Below, piece after piece: positions 27,727-36,499 of a stretch of 64,000 nt of DNA; the stretch's first letter is position 1, and each line of letters opens with the position of its first letter. Below the pieces are notes generated by a model. The model ran no database searches and was not told the DNA's origin. It worked only from the letters and a program-made list of their open reading frames with translations. The position numbers and the translations under genes are program-made. Source of the DNA: Spirosoma fluviale. GTDB lineage: Bacteria > Bacteroidota > Bacteroidia > Cytophagales > Spirosomataceae. The stretch covers positions 186,001 to 250,000 of the forward strand of contig NZ_OCNH01000004.1 of NCBI RefSeq assembly GCF_900230225.1, given 5' to 3'.

Positions 27727-30700
27727 ATGCGCTGCTCGTTCATCATCGGCTGGATAACTATCGTTCTATTGATGGGATCGTCCCGGCTGGCTCAGGGACA
27801 AACGACAGCCGTACTGACCGGCTCCGTAACGGATGCCGCGACGGGAAAGCCGATGCCGTTTGCCAACGTCTACGTGAATGGATCAACGCGGGGGGCAGTC
27901 ACCGACGAAAAGGGCTTTTACGCATTGGCCGGTGTACCACTGGGTACAGTCGAGATAGCCGCTTCGTTTGTTGGTTACCAGCCTGCTACCCAAACCGTCC
28001 GATTTGACAATACAGCGCCCCAGAAGGCGAATTTCCGACTGAAACCAAGCGAACAAACCCTGGATGCGGTAACCGTTCGGGGCAATCCGAAGAGCTGGGA
28101 GCGGCACCTGCGTCAGTTTAAAAAGCAGCTCTTCGGCGAACCGTTTGGCGGCCAGTGTCTGCTGGTCAACGGCGAAGTCCTCAATTTTAAAGAAGATAAA
28201 GATCATCTATACGCCACGGCTAATGAGCCGTTAATTATTGAGAACCAGGCACTCGGTTATCGGCTGATCTATGCGTTGCAGCATTTCGATGCGACGGCCT
28301 CAGGAGAGATTTATTCGGCGGGTACGGCCCGTTTCGAAGAACTAAATCCGGAGAACGAACGGCAGACCAATCGGTTTCGGCGCAACCGGCTGATGGCTTA
28401 CAAAGGCTCAATCCGGCATTTAATGGCTAGTTTAGCTGATAATACGTTTAAAGAGGCCGGTTTTATGGTCTATCAGGAAGATGCGACCAAAATGATCTCC
28501 CTGGAGCAGCGGTCAGTTACCCTCGCGGCTGCGGTTAACGACTACAAGCGTCTGATTCCAATTAAAGTATCTACTTTAATTCAACCCGGTCGGTTAGCGA
28601 CCGAGCGCCGATTGGTGTCGCCCATGAAACTGATCGTATTCTACACGAATGCAGTTTCGGGTTTCTCGCCCTATCCCGATGCCCGTTATGCTTACACGGA
28701 AATGAAACTACCTGCTGGTCAGCTGCAAATGACCGTCGATGGCGTTATCACAATGCCGGAAGGCATGGAAGCGAAAGGCTCGATGGGCAATGACCGGCTA
28801 TCGACCATGTTGCCCGCCGACTGGAAACCCGAAGGAACTGAGAAGGAGCCACTGACAAACGGTCCGCTGGCTACCCAGGGAAAACTCGCACCACCCGACG
28901 CCCGAATGGAACGTATCACAACGAGCTTCAAGGAGCGATTCAAGTTTCTGGCTCCCACCTTATTTGTCCACATCGACAAACCGGTTTACGCTACGGGCGA
29001 TCGACTCTGGATGAGTACATACGTACTTGACGCGGCCAGTTACCAGCGAACCAGTGGCGAAACGGCCCTGCATGTCGACCTACTTTCGTCAACCGGCAAA
29101 CTCGTGCAGCACCAGTGGGTACGTATCGTTGACGGACGGGGCGAAGGCAATTTTCGCCTGTCGGATACGCTCGTGACGGGAACCTATCGGCTGCGCGCCT
29201 ATACCGATGAAGATGATGCCCAGCGAGGCCCGGCTTTCGAGCGGTCGGTGACGATCTATAATCTGTTTCGAAACGAAATATCACTACGTACTGATTCTTT
29301 ACCTCAGCAACTAGACGTCCAGATTTTGCCGGAAGGGGGTCGCTGGCTGGTGGGATTACCCGCGCGTCTGGGCGTGAAAGTTGTCCAGCCCAATGGTCAT
29401 GGCTTGTTCATCGCGGGACGTATTGTCGACGACCTAGGCACTGAAGTCGCTCGTTTCCAGACCAATCCGCAAGGGATGACCAGCGTATCAATGGAGCCAA
29501 AGCCGCAGCGGACATATTACACCGACCTCATCTATAAGAACCAGCCGCAACACATTGCTTTGCCCAAACGCGAAACGGAAGGGCTGGTAATCTCGGCCGA
29601 TGCAACCAGCGATACGACCCGTCTGGCCTTGACCATTACTAGCGCTAACCGGGCCGTTAGCGACTCCGTGTATATCCTGATTCAGCAGCACGGCCGGGTG
29701 GTCGATCAGCGGAAAATTATCCTGCAAAATGGAGTGGCGAAGCTAAGTCTGCCCATGATGAGCTGGTTGCCGGGGCTGGCGCAAATTACCCTTTATAATG
29801 CCATCGCCAAACCGCAAGCCGAGCGATTGGTGTTTGTACCCGAATTCGTGGCCCCGGTACGTGTGCAGATGGGAGTTAACAAAACCCGGTATCAGCCCCG
29901 CGAGCAGGTTAGCCTGAGTATCAATCTGAGCGATAACGGATCTCCGGCACTGGCCGCTTTATCGGCGTCGATTACCGATGCCGACCAGGTGCCGAATGAC
30001 ACCGCCGATGCTCTCTTGCCTGCGCACCTGTTGCTAACGGGAGAACTTCGGGGGCGTATCGAAAGTCCTAATCAATACGTCGTGAATCACACGGCCGAAA
30101 CCCGTCGAGCGCTGGACGACCTGCTATTAACCCAAGGCTGGAGAAGGATAAGTGGCACGCCCGAAACGGAGCGGCTCGGTGGTGTATCGCTCAGGGGCCG
30201 AATTGTAAATGCGAAACGTCAACCTATACCCGGCGCGCAGTTGATCGTGGCACCAACAGGGGGGCAATCGGCCATAAAATCGGCGGGTACCGACGAACAG
30301 GGCCGTTTTCGACTGGCGGGGCTGGCCATTGCCGATACAGTACGGCTACTGACGCAAATTACTGATCGACAGTTAAAGAACATTTCTGCCAAAGAAGCCT
30401 TTCTGATTCAGGAAGGGCAGGGTAAGCTATGGGAATCGGGTAAACTACCACCGGTTGCGACAAACGGGTCGACGTTGCGGGCTCAGTTGGAAGCGGCTCG
30501 CACTCGACAGGAGGCCAACGCCGACTTTTACCGTGACAAAACGGCGAAAGTGCTGAACGAAGTGACGGTTCGAGCGCAAAAATTCGATAAACGGCCCGAG
30601 GATATTCAACAGCGCAGTTTGCACAATGAGGCAGATGCGGTTCTGGTGATCGACGAGAAATCGCCTGTTTACCAAAACCTATACGAAATGATTCAGGGAC

Positions 30701-31278
30701 GATTGACGGGCGTGACGGTTACCCGGGAAGGGGCCGCTGTTGCGCGTAGCTACAAGGTGTTTATACGGGGCGTGAACAGTTTCAAAAGTGGTATGCAGCC
30801 CTTGTATTTGTTGGATGGCATGCCCATAGAAGACCCTGACGGGACCGCTTTGCTGTTGTTCAGTGCAAGTGATATTGAACGGATCGAATTGCTGAAAAGT
30901 GCCATTACGACGGGTACATACGGAGCTCGGGGAGGAAACGGAGTCATTGCTTTTTACTCTAAAAGCCACCGGTCTATGCAGGGAAGCACGAAACCCAGGG
31001 AGGGAATGACCCCGATTCAGTTTATTGGCTATCCGTCGGTGCAGCGCGAGTTCTACGTCCCGCGCTACGATGCGGAGGCAAACCCCGGCGCCATTTCCGG
31101 CCCCATCGATCGCCGGGATGTTTTGTACTGGAAACCAACGATGCAAACTGACAGTCAGGGGCGCAGTCAGTTACGGTTTCCACTGTCGGACGTCGTGCGA
31201 ACGGTGCGCGTAGTGATACAAGGCGTTACAGCCGACGGTCGTCCGGTGCTGGGCGTACAGCTCATCCGGGTTCAATAA
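27727..31278 (+). CDS. Macroglobulin-like protein with CarboxypepD-reg and TonB plug domains, no barrel
   Basis: A 1183-residue exported protein. A signal peptide ends near LAQGQ. A carboxypeptidase-regulatory beta domain follows (about 27-115). Next is a conserved region beginning SWERHLRQFKKQLFGEPFGGQC, common in Bacteroidota surface proteins. An MG2-like domain (about 408-500) has LFVHIDKPVYATGDRLW and further beta domains. At about 965-1085 a TonB-receptor plug is seen: MIQGRLTGVTVTREG, FIRGVNSF, PLYLLDGMPIED and IERIELLKSA. A short tail follows with no room for a 22-strand barrel. The family is usually listed as carboxypeptidase-like regulatory or TonB plug domain protein. It is likely periplasmic or outer-membrane-associated. 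Divergent from the YdeI-like gene. Confidence 0.82.
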   Translation: MRCSFIIGWITIVLLMGSSRLAQGQTTAVLTGSVTDAATGKPMPFANVYVNGSTRGAVTDEKGFYALAGVPLGTVEIAASFVGYQPATQTVRFDNTAPQKANFRLKPSEQTLDAVTVRGNPKSWERHLRQFKKQLFGEPFGGQCLLVNGEVLNFKEDKDHLYATANEPLIIENQALGYRLIYALQHFDATASGEIYSAGTARFEELNPENERQTNRFRRNRLMAYKGSIRHLMASLADNTFKEAGFMVYQEDATKMISLEQRSVTLAAAVNDYKRLIPIKVSTLIQPGRLATERRLVSPMKLIVFYTNAVSGFSPYPDARYAYTEMKLPAGQLQMTVDGVITMPEGMEAKGSMGNDRLSTMLPADWKPEGTEKEPLTNGPLATQGKLAPPDARMERITTSFKERFKFLAPTLFVHIDKPVYATGDRLWMSTYVLDAASYQRTSGETALHVDLLSSTGKLVQHQWVRIVDGRGEGNFRLSDTLVTGTYRLRAYTDEDDAQRGPAFERSVTIYNLFRNEISLRTDSLPQQLDVQILPEGGRWLVGLPARLGVKVVQPNGHGLFIAGRIVDDLGTEVARFQTNPQGMTSVSMEPKPQRTYYTDLIYKNQPQHIALPKRETEGLVISADATSDTTRLALTITSANRAVSDSVYILIQQHGRVVDQRKIILQNGVAKLSLPMMSWLPGLAQITLYNAIAKPQAERLVFVPEFVAPVRVQMGVNKTRYQPREQVSLSINLSDNGSPALAALSASITDADQVPNDTADALLPAHLLLTGELRGRIESPNQYVVNHTAETRRALDDLLLTQGWRRISGTPETERLGGVSLRGRIVNAKRQPIPGAQLIVAPTGGQSAIKSAGTDEQGRFRLAGLAIADTVRLLTQITDRQLKNISAKEAFLIQEGQGKLWESGKLPPVATNGSTLRAQLEAARTRQEANADFYRDKTAKVLNEVTVRAQKFDKRPEDIQQRSLHNEADAVLVIDEKSPVYQNLYEMIQGRLTGVTVTREGAAVARSYKVFIRGVNSFKSGMQPLYLLDGMPIEDPDGTALLLFSASDIERIELLKSAITTGTYGARGGNGVIAFYSKSHRSMQGSTKPREGMTPIQFIGYPSVQREFYVPRYDAEANPGAISGPIDRRDVLYWKPTMQTDSQGRSQLRFPLSDVVRTVRVVIQGVTADGRPVLGVQLIRVQ

Positions 31279-31765
31279 GGAATGATTTATTTCCCCGGAT
31301 GAGCGAAGGACTAGAGAATTCGAATAGCTGATCGACCTTGTACGATCCCCGTGAACGTTTGTCGCATTTATCATCCCCAATCCATTTTATAAAAAGAGAG
31401 CGATAACTCGGAGAGATTAGCGGCAACCCTGAATAAATCGAATCGAAAAATAGCAGAATGGAATGGGTTCGCTTTTCAGGCTTATTCCCACTCGGACAGG
31501 CTACAACTGCTGGAGCTATGGAATCAAGCAAAAAAACGTTAACCAATCACTTGGCTTACCCGCACAATCATTCGATTTTCGGACGGTACACTACTGCACC
31601 CAGCTCTAAAAACGGGCATTTAATTGGACAGCTTGTCTTAGTAACTGTCAACTACTATTCGTAGCCTACGATCCATCAACCGGCCTTTGTACACGCTAAG
31701 CTAGTGCGTCAGTAGTCGTACTAAACCCTAACCCCTACTACTCCAGGTGAGAGCGAATTCATTAA
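31279..31765. other. 487 bp gene-free stretch containing repeat copy A
   Basis: No convincing gene. A hairpin (31261-31270 with 31294-31303, perfect 10 bp but no T-run) overlaps the preceding stop codon. Repeat copy A lies at 31602-31673. Short reading frames here have no start signals or recognisable protein content. Confidence 0.5.
31602..31673 (-). repeat. Dispersed palindromic repeat, copy A
   Basis: About 72 bp, roughly 75 percent identical by eye to copy B at 33540. In minus orientation it carries GTAGGCTACGAATAGTAGTTGACAG and an inverted CTGTCCAATTAAATGCCCG. It belongs to a family with about eight copies in this window. Confidence 0.65.
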
Positions 31766-32194
31766 CTAGCTAAAACGACTATTAGGATGTAAACATTTAT
31801 CCCAATAGTCCAGGATCGAGCGCAACTGCTCCTGTAAACCCGAAAAAGTGCGTTCTTTTTTGAAATACCCCTGAATGGTCATCTTATACGCCATATTGAC
31901 CAGGCCCAGATCGGCTGCCGTGGTTAAAAAAACGAAGGGGATACATTTCGGTTTCAGGTACTCATTTAAATCAATCAACTTGCGAAGCTCCAGGCCGTTC
32001 ATCGCTGGCATGTTGACATCGCATAGAATCACTAAGGGCGCTTCCACAGACGCCATTAAATACTCAATGGCCGCAACACCATTGGTAAAAAAGACGACCG
32101 GATTCACAATGGCTAAACTGGTAAGGGCTTCTTGAATAAAGAGTTGATCATCTTCGTCATCTTCAATCACCAAAATGGGTGCTTTGCTGGTCAT
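31766..32194 (-). CDS. Single-domain response regulator
   Basis: CheY-like receiver with no output domain, 142 residues from the ATG at 32194. The frame remains open to a GTG at 32287, but receiver homology begins at SKAPILVIEDDEDD. The acidic pocket is EDDEDD at 11-16. The phosphoacceptor is D59 in LCDVNMPAMNGLEL, the switch threonine is in FLTTAADL, and the lysine region is GYFKKERTF. The long NMAYKMTIQGYFKK segment places it with Bacteroidota receivers paired with hybrid or CheB/CheR-type kinases. No kinase gene is nearby. Divergent from a close paralogue at 32954 that has lost the aspartate. Confidence 0.85.
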   Translation of the reverse strand: MTSKAPILVIEDDEDDQLFIQEALTSLAIVNPVVFFTNGVAAIEYLMASVEAPLVILCDVNMPAMNGLELRKLIDLNEYLKPKCIPFVFLTTAADLGLVNMAYKMTIQGYFKKERTFSGLQEQLRSILDYWDKCLHPNSRFS

Positions 32195-32953
32195 AGGATA
32201 TAGGTCAAAGTCAACGTACGCTCCTGGCCCGCTGGTCGCGATGGCCATCTGTGAATTCTGGGTGGGTAGGGTCTGCAAATATACCACAATACAGGTAGGC
32301 TGAGTACTTACTTCCTGATTGCCTGCTCACCAGTCAACCCGGTTAAAGAGGGGGTGCCCTTTAAGCCAACTGACCTACGCCAGACAGGCCCATTTTAGCA
32401 AAGCGCCACTCCCAATAATGATTGGATAAAGCAGAACAATACCCTCTGATAAATATGGCTTACTCAATTCGATTGATTTGCGGGCAGCCTATGGGCTTAC
32501 GTTTTTAGCAAACTAACTGGGTGAATGCCCTACACACCCGGCAAGGAACCTGCCTGGATTGAGACTGACTCCAAATCAGGTTCTTTATTGGCGTTGACGA
32601 TAAAAGGTAGTTCTCCGGTTAAAGGAGGTAGCCTGTGAGACGCTATGACAAATGGCTCGTAAACTTGGGACAAGGTGGGCGTTTACGACCACAAAAGTGG
32701 GCAAAAAAGTCATCGATGTTTACCTATATAAGGGAATACAGGCCTGATTAATCCTCTTATTGCCAACTAGTTAATTCTAATGTCTTTAGTTGGCATGATT
32801 TGAGTTCAACAAAGAACGGACGGGTCGTTATCTTCAGTTGTTTGCTGTTCTGAATGCAGCTATATCCTAGATCGATATCGCTTCACTCAACGTTAAAAGA
32901 GAAAATTTCGCAAAGCTCGGTATGGAACCGGGCTTTTATTTTACCCTTACTGT
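32195..32953. other. 759 bp gene-free stretch between divergent regulators
   Basis: No open frame of interest. It contains an inverted repeat tgccaacta / tagttggca (32761-32769 and 32787-32795) and, just before the plus-strand regulator, a terminator-like hairpin at 32912-32944. Promoters for both regulators are expected here but no clear TANNTTTG box was assigned. Confidence 0.5.
32912..32944 (+). terminator. Terminator-like hairpin 10 bp upstream of a regulator start
   Basis: aaagctcgg / ccgggcttt (one G-T wobble) with a seven-base loop, followed by tattttaccc. It ends about 10 bp before the ATG at 32954 and has no plus-strand gene upstream within 1.6 kb, so it may act in the leader of the regulator mRNA. 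Confidence 0.55.
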
Positions 32954-33394
32954 ATGTCTCAAGTAGCCATGAACGAGCATCCCATCATCTTTATTGACGC
33001 TGATGAGGATGATCATGAGATGTTTAAACAGGCCTTGTCGGAGTTAGCCCTGCCGTATCCTGTACTCGTTTTTTCCAATGGCCAAACCGCCCTGAACTAC
33101 CTGAAGGCGACGAAGGAAATTCCCTTTTTGATTATTTCCGAAATCAGTATGCCGGCGATGAGTGGCCTGGAGCTACGCCAAGAAATTGATCAGGACCCGG
33201 GCCTGCGCAAAAAGTGTATTCCGTTCGTATTCATGACCCATCCCGTCGAAGTACAACTGGTTGAAGAAGCCTATGAGTTAACCATTCAGGGATTATTCGA
33301 AAAGAAGGCTACCTACGCTGCCTGGAAAGCTCAGTTAGGGGCCATTATCGCCTACTGGACGGAGTGCCATCATCCTAAACGGTTTACCTGGTAA
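32954..33394 (+). CDS. Atypical receiver-domain protein with Glu at the phosphoacceptor site
   Basis: A 146-residue paralogue of the divergent regulator at 31766. The acidic pocket is intact (DADEDD, 15-20), and the downstream signature SMPAMSGLELRQEI aligns exactly with NMPAMNGLELRKLI of the paralogue. The residue matching the phosphorylated aspartate is glutamate (E63 in IISEISMPAMSG). The switch position reads FMTHP, and the conserved lysine region has become GLFEKKATY, where Glu falls on the expected lysine. It is therefore probably not phosphorylated in the normal way. It could be locked in an active-like state or act as a partner or decoy for the neighbouring regulator. The ATG at 32954 is used; a second ATG lies five codons in. 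Confidence 0.82.
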   Translation: MSQVAMNEHPIIFIDADEDDHEMFKQALSELALPYPVLVFSNGQTALNYLKATKEIPFLIISEISMPAMSGLELRQEIDQDPGLRKKCIPFVFMTHPVEVQLVEEAYELTIQGLFEKKATYAAWKAQLGAIIAYWTECHHPKRFTW

Positions 33395-33862
33395 TGAGTA
33401 TTTACGAGTGGTCAATATGTTTTGACGGGTCTGGTTCAACCAAAACGGTCGTAGGCAAGCCGTGGCGTGGGCTACGACCGTTTCACAAACCGCCAGCAAA
33501 AGGCTGCTAGGCGAGACGAAGGAGCACTCATGGATAGGCTGCTCAAATCGGGCGTTTAGTTGGAAGGCTTTTCTTACTAACTCTCAACGACTATCCGTAG
33601 CATACGGCCTGGTTTTTACGGATAGCGTTGGACAACCCGTAAAACGTAGGGGGCCATAAAGCCCTTGGCTAAATGAACCTTTGTCCTAACGTCGGGCGAC
33701 CGTCAGCGTTTTGGAAAGCGTTCGCCAATCGGTCGGGTTGATTTCCCGACAAGCTACCCTGGCCGACAGCTCGAATCAATATAAAGTGGGCTGGTTTGAG
33801 CGCGAAACAAGTTAATTTTAGCTGGCTGGTCGTTGTTTCTTACCAGCCGACTTCCTTCCCAC
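33395..33862. other. 468 bp gene-free stretch containing repeat copy B
   Basis: No gene recognised. It holds the double, head-to-head copy of the dispersed repeat at 33540-33651. The rest is unremarkable. Confidence 0.5.
33540..33651. repeat. Dispersed palindromic repeat, copy B (inverted pair)
   Basis: A minus-oriented copy (33540-33608) is joined to a shorter plus-oriented copy (about 33613-33651). Together they make a palindrome with arms ctatccgta (33592-33600) and tacggatag (33617-33625), flanked outside by caacg and cgttgg. The left part matches copy A over about 70 bp. Confidence 0.65.
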
Positions 33863-34285
33863 TCATGCCACCCGGGTTGATTTTTGATTCATTTCCAGCC
33901 AATATCGGCAAATTAGCCTGAGCTGATCTCGTAACAAACCCAGGTCCAGGGGTTTGCTCAAAAACGAATTGGCGCACGCTTCATAACAACGGTTAATTTC
34001 CTGACCCGTGGCGTCAGCGCTCATCATCACCACCGGAATTTTCTTATAGGCTGGATGCTTTTTGAGTTCGAGTAGTAGCTGATGCCCATCTAAATCCGGC
34101 ATGTGCCGATCCAGTATAATTAAATCCGGTAGTTGCTCGAGTCGGTCAAGTGTTCGCCACAGGGCGTGGCCATCAGCCAACAAGGATACCGAGTAACTCG
34201 GGAAATCTAGTTTGAAGATTTTTTCAAGAATCAATCGATACTCGCTATTATCGTCAACGATGCAGATCTGTGGGGTTGTAGTCAT
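33863..34285 (-). CDS. Single-domain response regulator
   Basis: A 140-residue CheY-like receiver with all key residues: acidic pair in IVDDNSEYR (D11, D12), phosphoacceptor D59 in IILDRHMPDLDGHQ, serine in MMSADATG, and lysine K111 in SFLSKPLD. No output domain follows. It is not a close paralogue of the two regulators at 31.8 and 33.0 kb; the sequence is nearer the general receiver consensus. It lies downstream of the metal P-type ATPase gene on the same strand with a gap of about 210 bp, and no sensor kinase is visible. Signal and partner unknown. Confidence 0.85.
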   Translation of the reverse strand: MTTTPQICIVDDNSEYRLILEKIFKLDFPSYSVSLLADGHALWRTLDRLEQLPDLIILDRHMPDLDGHQLLLELKKHPAYKKIPVVMMSADATGQEINRCYEACANSFLSKPLDLGLLRDQLRLICRYWLEMNQKSTRVA

Positions 34286-34498
34286 TCCTGATTAGCTTCT
34301 TTCGGGTAAAACCGGATAAAGCTTGAGCAGTTTACTTGTGGAGTGATTTGGTTTTAAAAGTGATTTATTGGCCCGTATACGTCCATAAATCACGGCTGAA
34401 GCGCTGTTTGCTCCTGTGTTGAGGTAACCTTTGTAGCTGACGGTTCCGCGACGGCGTCGCAGTGTCTCACTACCCGTGCCCATGTCGTACAATCAGGC

Positions 34499-36499
34499 TT
34501 ATTTGAATGTCAGATTCTGCACCCGCACGGCGTTTAAAATAGCGAGCATGGCCACGCCGACATCCGCAAAAACCGCTTCCCACATGGTGGCCAGCCCACC
34601 CGCGCCAAGAATCAACACAATTGCTTTCACCACCATCGACAGGGTGATGTTCTGCCACACGATCCGGCGGGTAGCCCGGCCAATCTCGACCGCCGTGGCA
34701 ATTTTGGAAGGTTCGTCGTTCTGGATAATCACGTCGGCGGTTTCGATGGTAGCATCCGAACCAAGCCCGCCCATCGCTATACCGACATCGGCCAGCGCGA
34801 CTACCGGCGCGTCATTCACACCATCGCCAACGAAAGCTAACTTTGCTTTAGGATCGGTGCCCTGCTCTCCTTTTAGCCGCTCGACTTCCCGAACCTTGTC
34901 TTCGGGTAATAAATCGCCGTGCCACTCATCCACCCCCACTTGTTTGGCCACAATTTCGACCACAGCGGCTTTATCACCTGATAGCATCACCGTTCGGATA
35001 CCATCCGCTTTCAAGCGTTTTACGGCATCGGCGGCATCAGCTTTTACTTCGTCGGCGATGGTGAAATAGCCCGCAAATGTTCCGTCGATGGCGGTCATGA
35101 CGATCGTAAACGGAATTTGTGTCAGGGCTTCATCAAACGATATATTGAATTTACGCAGCAGTTTGGCATTTCCCGCCAGCATTTCTTTCCCGTCGACGGT
35201 CCCATTCAGCCCATGTCCGGGAATTTCCTCCACGTTATCGACGGTCACTGTTTCGTACCCTTTGCCGGCATATTCAAGGATGGCGGTGGCGACCGGATGA
35301 GTTGATTTGCTTTCCAGCGCGGCTGTTAACCGGGCGAATTCGGTGGCGTCGATCCCAACGGGTTTGACTTCCTGCACCTTAAAAACGCCTTTGGTCAAGG
35401 TACCGGTTTTGTCCATGACGACGGTTTTGACCTGGGTCATCAAATCCAGAAACACGGAACCTTTGAAGAGAATACCCTGCTTTGACCCGGCACCAATGCC
35501 GCCGAAGTACCCCAACGGTATGGAAATAACCAGCGCACACGGGCAGCCGATGACTAAAAATACCAGCCCCCGGTAGAGCCAGTCACGGAATTGGTAGTCG
35601 GACACAACGAAATACGGGACAATGGTGATCAGTAAAGCCAGCCCACAAATGGCCGGGGTATAGACTTTGGCAAACCGGGCAATGAATTCCTGCGTCTGCG
35701 CCTTGCGGCCTGTTGCCTGTTGAACAAGTTTCAGGATACGCGATAGCTTGGAATCCTGATAAGGCGTGGTGACGTCCATCTCCACCAGCGACTGCCGGTT
35801 TATCATACCCGCCAGCACGGCTTCCCCTTTCTCAATGGTGCGGGGTACGCTTTCGCCGGTCAGCGCGGCTGTGTCGAACGTGCCTGAGACGGAGCGCATG
35901 GTGCCATCCAACCCTACTTTTTCGCCTGCTTTAATCTGGATCACGTCGCCAACAGCCACCGTGGCGGCTTTGACGGTTTGTGCCTGCCCGTTTCGAAGCA
36001 CCGTCACTTCATCGGGGCGAACATCCAGCAGGGCTTTGATGGAGCGACGCGCCCGTAAGACGGCGGCATCCTGAAACAGTTCGCCGATGGTATAGAACAG
36101 CATCACAGCCACGCCTTCGGGATACTCCCGGATACCAAAGGCACCAAGCGTAGCCACGCCCATCAGGAAAAATTCGGTAAAGACATCGCGGTTCACAATG
36201 CCACTCCAGGCGCGTTTGAGCACCGGCCAGCCAACCGGCAGGTAGGCGACAATATACCAGATAAGCCGGACAGGATCTTTGAACCAGCTTTCGGCGTAGC
36301 TGTCAAGCCCGATACCACCCAGCAACAGCACCAGGCTGATAGCGGCCGGTGCATACGTGCGCCAAGCCTGGTCAGGGCCTTCTTTCGCAGCCGCTGCTGC
36401 TGGCGTGGTGCCTTCTTCGATCAGATCAATATCGTCACCATGATCGTGATCATCGTGGCCGCCCTGGATTGGGTTATGGTCGTGTGCCATGTGTTGCAT
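34499..36499 (-). CDS. Heavy-metal P1B-type ATPase, Zn/Cd/Pb type
   Basis: Metal-exporting ATPase of 666 residues in the inner membrane. The N-terminus has no CxxC metal-binding domain. It has a His/Asp-rich tail instead (MAHDHNPIQGGHDDHDHGDD), fitting zinc-group metals. Landmarks are the ion-binding CPCALVIS near 319, phosphorylation motif DKTGTLTKG near 361, HPVATAI (the P1B histidine-proline) near 400, and GDGVNDAPVVALADVGIAMG. The CPCALVIS-PLGYFGG string is closer to ZntA/CadA than to copper CopA (CPCALGLATP). Its ATG overlaps the stop codon of the broken membrane gene upstream (TAATG), so it was translationally coupled to it. Last gene of the metal-efflux operon. Confidence 0.93.
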   Translation of the reverse strand: MQHMAHDHNPIQGGHDDHDHGDDIDLIEEGTTPAAAAAKEGPDQAWRTYAPAAISLVLLLGGIGLDSYAESWFKDPVRLIWYIVAYLPVGWPVLKRAWSGIVNRDVFTEFFLMGVATLGAFGIREYPEGVAVMLFYTIGELFQDAAVLRARRSIKALLDVRPDEVTVLRNGQAQTVKAATVAVGDVIQIKAGEKVGLDGTMRSVSGTFDTAALTGESVPRTIEKGEAVLAGMINRQSLVEMDVTTPYQDSKLSRILKLVQQATGRKAQTQEFIARFAKVYTPAICGLALLITIVPYFVVSDYQFRDWLYRGLVFLVIGCPCALVISIPLGYFGGIGAGSKQGILFKGSVFLDLMTQVKTVVMDKTGTLTKGVFKVQEVKPVGIDATEFARLTAALESKSTHPVATAILEYAGKGYETVTVDNVEEIPGHGLNGTVDGKEMLAGNAKLLRKFNISFDEALTQIPFTIVMTAIDGTFAGYFTIADEVKADAADAVKRLKADGIRTVMLSGDKAAVVEIVAKQVGVDEWHGDLLPEDKVREVERLKGEQGTDPKAKLAFVGDGVNDAPVVALADVGIAMGGLGSDATIETADVIIQNDEPSKIATAVEIGRATRRIVWQNITLSMVVKAIVLILGAGGLATMWEAVFADVGVAMLAILNAVRVQNLTFK

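Noticed and set aside
33580-33635. Integron attC site
   Set aside because: GTTGGAC fits GTTRRRY and a folded stem with an extra base is present, but the other end (CTCAAC) fits RYYYAAC poorly. Repeat copies occur in both orientations and with genes on either strand, and no integron integrase was seen. Kept only as part of the repeat family.
34292-34492. 66-residue minus-strand frame between regulator and ATPase genes
   Set aside because: No start signal, no recognisable protein features, and biased composition.
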